DNA from: Enoplolaimus lenunculus
Taxonomy: Eukaryota; Nematoda; Enoplea; Enoplida; Thoracostomopsidae
DNA: 64,000 bases
Assembly: GCA_030248215.1 (NCBI GenBank)
Contig: JASANG010003113.1
Coordinates: 62,001-126,000, forward strand
Direction: 5' to 3'
Shown: one piece after another, positions 1 through 11,069 of the stretch
How positions within the stretch are numbered: position 1 is the first letter of the stretch
Layout of the letters: every line of letters starts with the position of its first letter
Notes under the pieces: generated by a model
What the model was told of the DNA's origin: nothing
The model's input: only the letters and a program-made list of their open reading frames with translations
Databases searched by the model: none
Made by a program: the position numbers and the translations under genes

Positions 1-1773
1 TGTTCTCAGTAAACTTGCCCCTCCCCAACCCCCCGCGATTTCAAGACCTAAAAAGGTTGAGGGCTTTCGCTCCTCAAACACTCGTATAAACCAGTTCATG
101 GCTGTATCAGCTAAAATTTCTAATGAGCTTCTTTTGACCTGTGTTGTTACGATCTAGCATGAAAGCCGCTTAGTGCAGGGATGCAGATGCGGTGTCGAAA
201 ACGCAAGCGCTTGAATTTTCTACTTTTCCTGCTTTCCACGGGAACGACATATCTCTGTTTTTCAGACAAACCAATTAAACCACACCGCCTATACTTGAAC
301 AAAACAAAGGCTTTTAACTTGAACTTTTCAAACAAACCTTATGTTGTTTTTCGCTACTTAACTTGCGGAAAATTTAGTCTTTCAACAGCAGTGACTGGCT
401 ACACTTCTGGCTATAGAGTTTCCACGATGTAAAATAGAATGGCCTGTAGTATACATTGGCCGGCATCAGGCAATGACTTTAAGCAGAAGCTTATACTTAA
501 GCTTGGTAAGCCTTTTTCGAAATCTAAAGTTAAAGGGCAATAATCTGAGCCTGGGCCGTTGTCTGTGAGAAAAAGTGCACAAGAACCGGGGTTCTAAATA
601 ATCCATTCAAATCTAACAAGTGTCAAAATGTAATTTGTGTCGAAGGGTCACACAAAATCCGATGAGGCGCCGCTTGCGTTGCATGTTTTAAAACTTTAGT
701 CCCTTAGCACCCCTGTAATTATAAATTTGCGTACCGTTTGGAATTTGAGCAATGCCTTCATCAACCATGGTCGCTGCATTGCTTGCGTCGATGTTAATGA
801 TTAACTGAAACAGATTTATAGTACAATTTTTGTCAAAAGTTTCGTTGCACCTGTTGCTCAGCTGATAAATGTTGAAACGTTAAACCAGAAAGACAGGTTT
901 ACGTAAACTTAAACTTGGCAATGTTATTCGTGGTCAACAACGACGTTTTGAAATTACACATATATAAAACTGAAACGTTTTAAGCCCTATTTATACGAGC
1001 AAGTTTTTGCAGCAAGAACTCGCAGTTGCAACTTTCACGAATAACATACTGCTACAACTGCAATAAAAATCAGACGTAGGGAATATATTTTAAATCCAAC
1101 CACTGGTGAAAAAATTAATTGCACTTGCAAGACTATTCATACATATGAACTTGCAAGGCTATTCATACGAATTAATCCTTTGAGGCATATTAAAATTGAA
1201 TAATTTGCAGCTGCATGTTCAAATCTATTTTCGAACAAAGCTGGCAGCTGCAAGTTTCAGCTACAATAAACATTAACGCGTACAGAAGGCTTTAATCGAA
1301 ATGTCTTGAATGGAAATAGCTTCCAAAGCCTGCAATTTTTGTTTATTGCTCAGTAGATTATTAACTGTTGAAGTCAGCAAAATACAGAGACGGAACGAGA
1401 AAGAACAGCAATCAATACTCGTCACAAATGTTTTTGCGAAAATTGATAAAGTTTCTACATTATAAACTGTTTACCAACATTTGAACGATTCTGCTATGTT
1501 ATTTATTTTAACTGAAAAAATGTTCGCCTTTTACCTTATGAAAAAGGCGCTGTTCAGCCATTGCGTTAACAATTGCTGAAAATCGGCTTCTTGTCAAAGG
1601 CTAAAATATTACAGATTTGAGGCTACACTTGTATAATTGTTGTTTGCATTAATGATTTTTAAAATGACTTCTTATTGCTTGTAAAGCCTACGGCTAAAAA
1701 ACTTATGATGGTTGATCTGAACTGTGACCTAGTCTTAGTCTATTAAAAGGTTTGACGTATAGCAGAACCATAC
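1..1773. other. No supported gene; left flank with a Family G repeat
   Basis: No exon with convincing splice sites or recognisable domain is seen. An open frame at 181-432 (+) starts with a basic stretch and then a hydrophobic run, but it resembles no family I know and has no supporting context. From about 983 to 1260 there is a degenerate copy of the Family G repeat (GCAAGTTTTTGC plus AACTCGCAGTTGC motifs), better preserved at 37494-37756 and 51646-51950. Confidence 0.5.
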
Positions 1774-1780
1774 GTATAAC

Positions 1781-2107
1781 CAAGAGTGGATGATCACTCT
1801 TTATAACAAGAGTGTGCAACTGGGTATATTCTGTGTATTAAAAATGTACCCGGCACGCGTTGCGTTTTTGGCCTACCCCCCTTGTTTAGGGGGTCTTTAT
1901 GCAGGTTTATATCGTAGTAAAGGAGGAAATTGTAACCCACCTTTGTTTAAGGGGGGTAGGTGTACTGAAGCATACTGTTAATCTCTTGCTTAACCCCCCC
2001 TGATTGAGGGGGTCGAACAAAAATGCAACGCGTGCTGGTACATTCTTTAATACACAGAATATACCCAGTTGCGCACTCTTGTTATAAAGAGTGATCATCC
2101 ACTGTTG
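1781..2107. mobile_element. Family A foldback MITE, copy 1
   Basis: A 327-bp element starts CAAGAGTGGATGATCACTC and ends with the inverted complement. The inverted similarity continues inward through AACAAGAGTGTGCAACTGGG, so most of the element can fold back on itself. The 7 bases GTATAAC flank it on both sides (1774-1780 and 2108-2114), a target-site duplication. Internal CCCCCTT/AAGGGGG tracts are shared with copies at 11912, 12254, 12602, 20351 and 38436. There is no transposase frame, so it is non-autonomous. The superfamily is not settled: the duplications follow nTnnnAn, like hAT targets but one base shorter. Confidence 0.85.
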
Positions 2108-2114
2108 GTATAAC

Positions 2115-2555
2115 CAAGCTAAATAGATACTTAAGTACCAGCCTATACAGACGCGATTGTTCAAAAACGAGCCAAAAGTGGCTGCAACAGATTTAAGATT
2201 GCCTGTTGGGTTATGTGTGGTTGGACTTGTTCAAATATTTGAACATTTCAAGGTTCTAGACATTTGTTACCCAGTATCTTACGTTTCCATACATACATGG
2301 ATCTTTGTATTTAGTGAGTGGAGCACTCAAAGAAACCTTTCACCTCTGATTGAACCCCGATTGTTACCAAATAGGTGTTAACGTTATGAAAAATCTACAT
2401 AACAATCGTACGATAGTCATGGAAAAATAAGCGTACCAGCTGATCATAAAAGCATAAGTGCCGGGGAATGCCATGCCCTATGATGTTGATGAAAACTGTA
2501 TCATTTTCGGAACTTAAACAGTAATATATATGTATATTATAAGTAGTTCTTTGCA
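2115..2555. other. No gene seen
   Basis: AT-rich sequence without a convincing exon or a repeat that I can match elsewhere in the window. The short open frame at 2157-2381 has no recognisable feature. Confidence 0.4.
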
Positions 2556-2671
2556 TCCATTATGTACACTAATTAGGGTTTAAGGACGCTATCCGCTTAC
2601 AGACTCTTATTAGGAATACGGACTCTTATTGATTGTGACTTTGGATACACCTCTTATTCGGGTCACTACAG
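2556..2671. mobile_element. Family F MITE, truncated right end
   Basis: The segment matches the right-hand third of the complete copy at 28674-29101 (shared GACTCTTATTAGG, GACTCTTATTGATTG and CTCTTATTCGGGTCACT motifs) and stops at the same terminal CAG before TA. The left part is missing. Confidence 0.7.
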
Positions 2672-2679
2672 TACGTCAT

Positions 2680-3785
2680 TAGCAATGGGGGATCCAGAAG
2701 GGAAATGGGGGTTGATAATTATGCGACGCATATATAGTCCATCCGAGTCTCTGAATGGGATTTCTAGAAGAATAGGTGGAAAATACGGCGAGGTTAATTA
2801 CTTCACGAAATCAATTTTTTTGCAATTGACAGTGTTTACCTTTGCAACACTTTTTCTGAACCTGTGTTTGTAGAAATACCAAGCAATACTTTTTCAACGG
2901 TTTCAATATTTACGTCCTGAAAAAACACTACTAAATATATAGACACTGGTTATTGTAAATTTGTAGGTTTTTTGCCGCCTACCCTCGGCACTTATAAATT
3001 ACGGTGTTACAATTAAACATGAGCGAGAGACCGTACCGAGCTCGAGGTAGCTTTCGCCCAGTGTCATTCACACTTGGCACCTGTGTGTGTATCCATGGGT
3101 AAAGGGTATACGAGTTTGCAAATCAATCGAGCCGACCAAAGAGACAAGGGCGGATAAAAACGCAACACCCGTCCCGGTATCCCTGCAAAACCTTACCAAT
3201 TCGGAAATTCATATGCCAATGAGTGGTTAGCCACTACACACAAAACGTCCTGCGGCTCGCAGCGCCTTCTTACATTAGGACGTCGTGTGTATCTAAGGAT
3301 CAGAGGATAGATTTAGACGCATAGGTATGTTTACAGTTATATTTCTTTGTTGCGAACTTATGCCAGTTGAGCTCTACGTTACAAATAAAAATTTATTTAA
3401 AATTGTAATTCTGAATGCAACCAGAAATGACTGGCACAAGATTAGATTTAATTATTGTTGTGATTTCTGTGTGTGCAACTTACACGCCGCCAGTAATCAA
3501 TTGAAACATTTTCATAAAGATTGTCGGTGCCGGTTTTATCAAAGATAACACCCGGATACTGATTTCTGAAATAGAAATTAAAGCTTTAACGCATGTACAG
3601 CGGAATACACAGAATTTAAAATCTTTAGTAACAAACACTTTGTAGATCAGAAACACATCTTGCCATATATTTTGCTGGGTTTGCCCCACACTCTATGGAA
3701 ATCGCTCCGTGGCCACTGGACTAAGGGTTAGGTTTTGGCTTTGGGCCTTATAAGCTCATGATAGAGGAAATGTACAAGTAGCAAA
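2680..3785. other. No gene seen; GC-richer block with a hairpin
   Basis: Between about 3020 and 3300 the sequence is clearly richer in G and C than its surroundings and contains an inverted pair, ACACACAAAACGTCCT at 3236-3251 against AGGACGTCGTGTGT near 3278-3291, which could form a hairpin. It has no match elsewhere in the window. The remainder is AT-rich with no recognisable exon. Confidence 0.35.
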
Positions 3786-3789
3786 AATT

Positions 3790-4060
3790 GTCATCGCTCG
3801 CACATTGTCCCAGTTGTCCTGTTGTTCACGACGCCTCTGCTGCCCTGACTGCCCCGCTGTCCTGCAGTAAAAATTTCCCGGCTGTCCCGGTGACCAGGCT
3901 GTTCTGCGGTGCAGGCTGTCCTGCTTTCACAGGTGACCCGTTGTGCCCGCTGTCCTGGTTGTCCCTTGCCTTTTTCTATCCTTCTTCACAACTATCTGGC
4001 TCTCCAGCTATCCTGCTGTCTCCGCTGCGTTACATTTCAGCTGAATCTGAACGCAACCGA
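3790..4060. repeat. Degenerate pyrimidine-rich CTGTCC repeat
   Basis: The + strand shows many spaced variants of a 9-10 base unit close to GCTGTCCTGG (for example around 3855, 3880, 3916, 3950 and 4010), giving a strongly C+T-rich stretch. The open frames over it follow from the lack of A-containing stops and are not taken as genes. Confidence 0.45.
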
Positions 4061-4089
4061 AGTGATTCACATTTACTTATTCACTTTTG

Positions 4090-4290
4090 TTATGCTTAGG
4101 ACAGCAGGACCAAGCCTATAGCCAGCTCACCTGGCTAGGGAAGCTAGAAAATTTTCAGGAGAGGCATATACCTAAGGGATTTTGTTGACTTGGAAGTAAT
4201 GTAAAAAAATTTCTTGGGGGTCAAAATTTTTCCATGGCGGGCTGAGCCCTCCTGTCCCGCCTTGGCTATGGGCTCGAGCGGGGTGGTAAT
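4090..4290. repeat. Dispersed repeat with TAGCCAGCTCACC end, copy 1
   Basis: The sequence TAGCCAGCTCACCTGGCTAGG followed by an AGAAAATTTTC motif and then CAAAATTTTTCC recurs in degenerate form at 4550-4690, 19020-19205 (inverted) and 55320-55440. No coding capacity; probably an old DNA element whose ends I cannot fix. Confidence 0.5.
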
Positions 4291-4427
4291 GAAGATAAAC
4301 ATTGGCCGATGGTTTTTAAAACGTTTAATCAACACTTTATGCCGTGCTTATTTTACTTTCTCCCTACACTAGTGTTTATTTCAATACAAAACGAAAGCAT
4401 CCTACAGTGTTTATACTTTTATCACAT

Positions 4428-4531
4428 GCTTAGGCTTAAACTCAGGCTTAGGCTTAGGCTCAGGCTTGGGCTGAAGCGTAGGCTTAAGATTAAGCTTAGG
4501 CTTATTGCTACGCTTAGGCTTAACTTAGGTT
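4428..4531. repeat. Degenerate (TTAGGC)n hexamer array
   Basis: Runs of GGCTTA with variants (GGCTCA, GGCTTG, GCGTA) fill this stretch. It resembles the core of Family B elements (compare 44220-44330) without clear terminal inverted repeats, so it may be an eroded copy. Confidence 0.6.
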
Positions 4532-4549
4532 CAGTTTGGTGATGTGTGA

Positions 4550-4690
4550 GGCAGGCCCGTAGCCAACTCCCCTTGTTAGTGAGCCAAACATTCTTCAAGT
4601 GGCATACAGTTGTTTACGATGATTTACAAGCAAGGCTGAAAATCTTCTAGCAAAGGTCAAAACCCTTCCAGGGGAATTTGATTACAGGGC
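4550..4690. repeat. Dispersed repeat with TAGCCAGCTCACC end, copy 2
   Basis: GGCCCGTAGCCAACTCCCC followed by GATGATTTACAAGCAAGG and AAAATCTTCTAG closely matches the copy at 55320-55440 in an intron of the thioesterase gene. Boundaries are approximate. Confidence 0.55.
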
Positions 4691-5387
4691 AGTGGTGGAA
4701 GCAACGAAAACCATTGTTATCTACGTAAACTATATTAAACAAAAGGTTAGTTTAGTATTTTACGCATTTTCTCACCTATACCTGACGTACTCTAGTACTG
4801 GACAACTAGTGTCTTTGTATCAATGAAACTCGAAACTCTATTGACGACTCCGTAGTTATCTTTGTAACCTTTTCTTGCAAATGAAACTATTTTGTTTATC
4901 AATTTTTAATCACTGTCGTAATTTTGGCTATTTTTATCTATAGCTTTTGTACGACTTATGCGTAATTTTCATTTTGTTGCTTCAATATCGGATAGTGTCT
5001 ATGCGGACGCTTCGCTAACGCAACCAACTTGTATCTCACGAAATTACTGTTCATGAGCAATTTTTTTTCTGATTCCAAACCGCATTAACAATGACTGTCG
5101 TGTTAACACATTATATTTTGACGCCATTCAATGCAGAAAATTCAAACGTCTTCTACTTTTACTTTTGGCAATTTGAAGTTTTCATTTACAATTTCATTCA
5201 TTCAATATTTACTTGATGATGACATAGCTATGCCAAATAGGCAAAGTTTATATTTTACTAACCTAGGATTATAGGCAATATCGTCATACATCATTACGAT
5301 GATATGGTCACGCGAAACTCCTTCGCTGACGACTTTATGATATTCTTGACAAATTGTAGCCTACAATATTGAATGCAATATGAAACA
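4691..5387. other. No gene seen
   Basis: AT-rich non-coding sequence. A short inverted GATGAT/ATCATC pair occurs near 5215-5300, but no family assignment is possible. Confidence 0.4.
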
Positions 5388-5473
5388 TTAATATAACCTA
5401 CCGTATTTGTGATTTCCTTTTAATAATTCAAATATGTAACGTTGAAATTTCTCAGTGTTGCATCGGGTATTAC

Positions 5474-5618
5474 CTGCTACTGCAACGGATCTGCGTTTGC
5501 TCACACTGATCCGAGTTTGAAATTTTTTTCCATATTTGAGCTTTTCGCTATAGCTATTCGTCACCCGAAACACTCGACTACCGGACCATTTGTCGCCCAC
5601 TAGTAGATACCACACCAT
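5474..5618 (-). CDS. Possible exon, unidentified
   Basis: On the minus strand an ATG at 5611-5609 region opens a frame that stays open to 5388. It contains a tryptophan- and serine-rich run with GDKWSGSRVFRVTNSYSEK. A possible donor (GCAG|GTAATA) falls at 5473/5474. It could be the second exon of a gene whose first exon is 5713-6390, but the acceptor side is weak and I do not recognise the domain. It could equally be non-coding. Confidence 0.2.
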
Positions 5619-5712
5619 GTCCGCTTAATAATTTGTAGCCCGGCGTTTGTCCGGTGTCGAGAGTTCGGGGGAGGAATTGCTACGCAGTATAATATATTTG
5701 CAAAAAACGCAC

Positions 5713-6390
5713 CTGATGCCTATAATTGCTCCACCCGTTTGTGGTTGAGATCAAAACGTGCCACGCTTCTGAAATCACGGATGTCTGCTCCAACGCAACT
5801 GTCTCTAAGGAACTCGTGTGTTGTGACCCTGATACGACGTCTTGCTGGTTAATTGATTCGGCGGTAAAGTTTTGAAAAACTTCACTTGAAGTAAAATTAA
5901 TAAAAGTTTCTTGTTGGCTTATGTTCAACAGCTGTGAACGGCTGTTGTCGTCTTGCGATATTTGCAGCAACGTACTCAAATTGCTGGAATTGTTGGTTTT
6001 GTTGTTGCTGCTGCTGTTGTTGTTGTTGTTGTTGTTGTCGTCGTCGTCGTCGTTGTTGTTGTTGGTGTTGTCGTCGTCGTCGTTGTGGTTGTTGGTTGTG
6101 TCGGTGTTGTTGTTGGTGTTGTTCTCGTTGTTTCCGGTGTTGTTATCGCTGTTGTTGCTGTCGTGTTCGCTGTTGTTATTGTTTGTGGTGGTAATCGTGT
6201 CGGTGCGTCCACTGCTGCTGTTGCTATTAATGGTGGTGGCATTTTCGATCCCAAAAGTATTGTTACTGTCGCTTATGATTGTCACGTTGCGTTCTGTTTC
6301 TACTGCAACAAAAGATGCCAGCAATGTTGTGAGCGACAATATCAAAACGATTATCATAATTTGAAACCTGTCCCGGTTTGTTTTACGCAT
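5713..6390 (-). CDS. Secreted or membrane Asn/Asp-rich protein, probable first exon
   Basis: Reading leftwards from ATG at 6390, the exon encodes a basic N-terminus and a hydrophobic segment (about residues 10-30, IMIIVLILSLTTLLASF), a likely signal peptide or signal anchor. A long Asn-, Asp-, Ser- and Thr-rich region with many N-x-S/T glycosylation motifs follows. A good donor (CAG|GTGCGT) at 5712/5713 leaves exactly 226 codons in phase 0. Without splicing the frame ends at 5680. The low-complexity part comes from GTT/GTC trinucleotide repeats, which also open the other frames, so those are shadows. The family is not recognised. It could be the ectodomain start of a receptor or a mucin-like protein. 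Confidence 0.45.
6000..6190. repeat. Interrupted (GTT)n/(GTC)n trinucleotide repeat
   Basis: The + strand reads GTTGTTGTTGCTGCTG with later GTCGTCGTCG runs. On the - strand this gives AAC and GAC codons, the poly-Asn and poly-Asp of the exon at 5713-6390. The interruptions keep the frame. Confidence 0.85.
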
Positions 6391-6419
6391 TTCAATTTGA
6401 AAATTTGATTACTTTCCAG

Positions 6420-8365
6420 ATACGGCACGCACATTTTTGTATTTGCTTGTAATATTCGGCAATAATAATTTTTGATTGTTTACCATGATACAAATGGACA
6501 GCCGAGGCTGTCATATGAATAGATTGGAGCCTAATAATCTCGGGAATATTTTTGATTATTTCTGAAACGAGCTGTAAAAATATCAATTTATGACACGAGT
6601 TAAGTTGAATTACTACTCTTATCCGATTTTTTTTGATAAGCTTCATTTGTTTGCTCAACTGTCTCTCAAACCGTTTTTTTGTTCAACTCAAGGCACTCGA
6701 GGGCTTTTTTTCTAAACTATACTCATTGTCTATATTGTGTTTAGACAAATCGTATATTTATTTTGGTGGCAACTTCGAAGTGAATACTGGTTACGGTTTT
6801 AGAAAACCTGAAAGATTTTAGGTTTTGTGTTTAAAGATATTTGCTAAATGCCAAAGTGTGTTCAGAATGTACTTTACAACAGGTTTTGGTGTTGTGTACA
6901 AATTTTTGCCGTTGTAAAATTATGACCCTTTTATGGTAAACTTCAAGTTTTATGAGTTTATAGCAAGCATTTCAAATCAGATGAATGACACACATTGAAT
7001 ATATACATGCACTATTTTCAATGCTCGTACTCCACAGCTGTGTAAACGCCATGTAACTTTCAAATTAAGCAAAAAATGTTAGGAATGGTTTTTCAACTTT
7101 CCGATGCGACTGAGTCTGCAATTCTCTTGCAAAAAAGAAATGAGACAGTTGCTGGGTGTAACCGGATACTCATTTCCGTTTCCGTTTTCGGTAAAAACCG
7201 ATGTCCGTTTCCGTTTCCGTTATAGAAATAACGAAAATTCTGCTATTTTTACGTTCAAAATAGGAATTTCTATTATTTTTACGTTCAAAATCAATTATAA
7301 TTCACGTATATAACTAGCAGCTTTTCTTTACAGATATGCTACAATTGTTTGAAATGAAATAAAAAACACGAAATCCATCCAAAGTCTTATCAAATTTCAA
7401 TGCATCCGCCATTTTTCTTTAATATTTTAAAAAACAAGAATTTTTGATAGCACTTAAATAGAGAGATAAAAAATTCAATTGAATTTTTAACCTCCAGTTA
7501 TACCCTGCTTTTTAGCTAATTGAGAAATGGGGCCTAAACAATTGCGCAAAAATTTTACGAGCTGAACAAGTGAAAAATCCCTTCATTTTCAGTTTAAATG
7601 GAAAAGTTATTATGTTTCAGAAAATTTACTATACTTTTCTATTTAAATACAATAACTCAAGTAATTGGGATGAGTGTAATTAAGACTAATAGCAAGCATG
7701 GATCAAGGAATAAAAAATTTCACCGTCCAGTGAACGATCTTAGACTTGGAAGGGTTCAAATTTTAATTCCAAGAAGAGAAATTTAACATGGTCTATCAGT
7801 TCCGACCAAGCATAAAACATGACAGTTAGACTTGCCGGAACTGTACGTGGCCTGTCGTAACTCCTTGCTTAGAATTCTGTGATTTTTCAATGACAACCAC
7901 ACCGGAAATTGTATAGCTTTATATAGGTGCGTGTGTTGGCGTTTATGTCAAATGAGTATGACATTCCAGTTCCGTTTTATCATTTTTTAATCAATCAACA
8001 ATTTCTTTTGAAGTTTCAAAGAAGATTTACTTGTGTTGTATCCTATACGAGTTTTACGTCACAGATATGAAATAGGTTCGCAATTTGAACAGGTTTATAT
8101 GTACGCAATATTTAATCACAAAATGTCTATAAGAACTCACAGATAATAGCAAACTGACAATCTTAACGATAATTAGTTCCAAAGTTTATAAGGCAAAACC
8201 TACACAATCTGGCGGTGGTTGCAAATTAATATTTCCAATTCAGAACATTAATACAAAAATACGAGCTGTAATACACTTTCCATATGGGTTTTACCTTTGA
8301 ATAAAGCCCTAGGGTTAGGTAAGGTTCAGAAAAACGCTTACGTAAACCAATGCCTGAGCCCATGC
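6420..8365. other. No gene seen; eroded hAT-like remains
   Basis: Mostly AT-rich non-coding DNA. At about 7150-7230 a TGGGTGTAACCGGATACTC motif followed by repeated TTTCCGTTTCCG resembles the end of the Family C hAT-like elements at 13591 and 52366, so this is probably an old relative. Short open frames (6392-6658, 6633-6821, 7598-7786) have no recognisable content. Confidence 0.4.
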
Positions 8366-8369
8366 GTAA

Positions 8370-8508
8370 AGCTCTATTCACACGTTGTGATTTTTAATGA
8401 ATCATTGGCAGCTGCACGTGTTTCGAACGGGATTTTTGACAAAACTTGCAAGTGCAAGTTGTAGCTGCGAGTTCTCGCGCCAAAAACTTACACGTATGAA
8501 TAGGGTTT
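8370..8508. mobile_element. Family G MITE, short copy
   Basis: It starts AGCTCTATTCACACG and ends with the inverted ACACGTATGAATAGGGTTT. Internally it carries CAGCTGCACGTG and GTGCAAGTTGTAGCTGCGAG, the hallmark of the family also seen at 37494-37756 and 51646-51950. Non-coding; target duplication not resolved. Confidence 0.65.
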
Positions 8509-8689
8509 AAGTCTAAGCTTTAACCAAAACGTGAAGGAAGCGAAGTATATTTTGCGCAAACTTTTTAATATAAAATCAAATCGAAACCGGATTTATTTTC
8601 CAGAAAGCAAACGTTTAATGTTTTGCTCAAGCAGAATTTTGTCATTGCTGCTTTATATTTCTGAATATTAACTAATTGTTTCTGCGTAA

Positions 8690-8919
8690 AGGGTTGTGCT
8701 ATACTTGACATGCAGCGCCGTCAGGCGCTGTCCGTTACGTGCGTCACCCGTACGGCGCCCGTCCGTCACCGTGCGTCATTCGTACGGCGCCTTTCGTCAA
8801 CGTCCGCGACGCGTACGGCGTCGCCCGTCGCCATACGTTATTGTACGTGAGTTAGTTGCGTACGATACCGCACGGTAACGGACGGCGCCACACGTCAAAA
8901 ACAGTGTAGCGCAACCCTA
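8690..8919. mobile_element. Family H MITE, CpG-rich
   Basis: The terminal inverted repeats are AGGGTTGTGCTATACT and AGTGTAGCGCAACCCT. The interior consists of variants of GTACGGCGCC and CGTCACCGT and is far richer in CG dinucleotides than anything nearby. Related pieces lie at 24996-25170, 34010-34080, 37437-37463, 40130-40225 and 55800-55820. The 60-codon frame across it is a by-product of base composition. Confidence 0.7.
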
Positions 8920-9150
8920 AGTAAGGGAAAACGGACAGACTATTCAACTTGTCAGTTTTGAACCCCAAATTTTTACTCAGACAGTATCTGTCGTTCTCGG
9001 TGAGAGCTGATAGCATTTATTAATCAAAAAAACCCCCACAGCATGCGGCACTGGTTTTATGCGCTAAAAAGTTTCCGTGAAAATACACAGAAAGCTATTA
9101 AAGCGGCCTATCGTTGGTAGTATTATTTTTATGTTTGTGAGACTAGCCGC

Positions 9151-9410
9151 CTACATAGTTCTTAGATCCTCCGGAATTAAATTCAATTGCCATACAGACA
9201 TTGTACTGTAAAACCATTGCCTTTTTGTGATATATTTTTCAAACATAGCTTTCAAATTCTGGTAAGATAAGAAGTACAGTTGAGACCAGTAAAATGGGTC
9301 CCTAAACAGAGGGTTGTAATGCAAGCTCAGCTGCAGCTTGAAGTTTCTTGGACCATCAGGAAGACTTGTTGCTTTATTTGCAAGTACTGCAGAATTTTCC
9401 AATGCCTTGC
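9151..9410 (-). CDS. Possible terminal exon, unidentified
   Basis: Reading leftwards, a plausible acceptor (AAAAATTTCAG) at 9411 is followed by a frame open to a TAG at 9151. The translation looks protein-like, with motifs LQLSLHYNPLF, DPFYWSQLYFLSYQNLK and VWQLNLIPEDLRTM, rich in aromatic residues and not low-complexity. I cannot assign a family. It may be the last exon of a host gene or a relic of a transposase gene. No neighbouring exon is evident. Confidence 0.35.
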
Positions 9411-9435
9411 CTGAAATTTTTTGAACCCCTAACAA

Positions 9436-9975
9436 GTGACTGAATATAGCGTGCTTTCAAAAAAGACAATATTCCCTTAAGTGACCCATGCTGTGAACAT
9501 CAACAAAACTTTTTTCGATCGAATTTTTGCTCAAATTCCTTAGACTGCTCCTCTTGTGACTACTGTCCGTGAGTACTTCTTGTTATATTGTGTTTTGATG
9601 CAGCGTGTACATTGTCAAGTGGTTCATGAAGGGCTAACCCTAATGGTTATCGATAGTACGTATGTTTTGGTTTTTATACAGATGAAATTCAAGTTGTTCT
9701 ATTAAGCTTAATCATGAATCATAATAAATATAATTAAATAATCCGTATCACTGTGCCATCTGTTTTTCTTCAGATAATGTAACTACCGGAAACGGATATC
9801 GATTAAAATACCGGAAACAGAAAACAGGTCAAAATTTTTAATTTTGCCGGAAAAATATCGATTACCCATAGTGTCTTGAAGAACGAAGACTAATTTTGCC
9901 TACAAAAATAGATAGTTCTAAAGCACTACTGGTATATCAAACTTATGAGCATAAAAAATATCAGAATGTTCGGTA
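9436..9975. other. No gene; hAT-like fragment at the right side
   Basis: From about 9776 the sequence carries repeated CCGGAAACGG and ATATCGATT motifs that continue on the far side of the Family B insertion (10179-10230, CGGAAACGGACACAG). An older element was therefore split by that insertion. Nothing coding is seen. Confidence 0.4.
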
Positions 9976-9979
9976 ATTT

Positions 9980-10170
9980 GGACCATGTATAGAACAGGGC
10001 CGGATCGTTTTCCGGAGGGGCTATAATAGAGTCAGTTTAAGCTTTAGACTAATTTTTTTGTTTAGGCCTAGGCTTAGGCTTAGGCTTAGGATTAGGTTCA
10101 TCCATACGCTTAGGCTTAGGCTTAGGAATATGCATATACTACTGTTCCGGCCCTGTTCTATACATGGGCC
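9980..10170. mobile_element. Family B MITE with TTAGGC array, GGCCGG subfamily
   Basis: The 191-bp element begins GGACCATGTATAGAACAGGG and ends with the inverted complement. It contains runs of GGCTTA and is flanked by an exact 8-bp duplication, GGTAATTT (9972-9979 and 10171-10178). The 8-bp duplication suggests hAT-type transposition. It is non-autonomous and inserted into an older element. Confidence 0.85.
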
Positions 10171-10845
10171 GGTAATTTTATAACGGAAACGGACACAGAT
10201 TTTTGTCAGGAACTGGAACAAATATATGGTTATACACTGGCATTCATTAATTCCATCGAACTTCAACAGTTCCACGTACGATTGATCGCGGGGAATTGGA
10301 TGCAGGTCACTTATGGTTATAAAAACCGTTAGAATTAATACAATAAGCGGGTTTCATGTACATTAAGCTATAGAATCAGTTTTCTGTCTCTTAAGGTACT
10401 TTGTGCAATTAATTTTTCGTTAAAATGCGCCATACTTGACATCAATCTTACGTCAGTTAGTATGATTGTATTTAGTTTGAATTCTCACTGCAAAAATACA
10501 AAATTGCAATTAAGCCGCTTTCTGTAACATCTGATTGATATCTAGAGTGAAATGTTGTTTTACAGTTAATAACTTTAATAGGTTCGTTTTTCGTGAATTG
10601 AAATTTTAAATTATGAAATCTCAGACGGCTTTACAAATATCTGTCGATTTATGTTTAATACTCCGAAAACGGAATTATTCGTATTTCTTAAAATACTGTG
10701 AAGTTTTAATAAGAATGTTTGCTTTTAGGACCAAAATAAAGTCAATATTTAGAAATTCATTGTTCAGTTACCAGCTAAATTTTTGGCCCGTTATCAACGC
10801 TGTCTGTAACTAGGATTGACCACAACAAGTAGATAACAAACTTTA

Positions 10846-11069
10846 AATTCCAATGAGTTGATTGATCAACTCAGAGATAATTCGCTATTTCTAAGTTAAT
10901 AACAGTAAATATTAACTCACTCGGAGCTGATTTAATTCCGGGTTAATTGATAAATTAATTTAAAATGAGTTCAAACAATTCAGAATTCTGAGTTCTGAAA
11001 GACCTAATTCAGAGGTCAGGCTTCTCAGTGGATTCAACTCATTCTGGGTTAATACAACTCACTGGAATT
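10846..11069. mobile_element. Family I palindromic MITE, copy 1
   Basis: The ends AAATTCCAATGAGTTGATT and AATACAACTCACTGGAATT are inverted relatives, and the interior contains the palindromic core CAGAATTCTGAG. The same layout is found at 13057-13250. Non-coding. Confidence 0.65.

Noticed and set aside
5921-6408. Leu-rich, Cys-rich and Val-rich frames on the + strand
   Set aside because: Antisense shadows of the trinucleotide repeat coding the Asn/Asp tract of the minus-strand exon.
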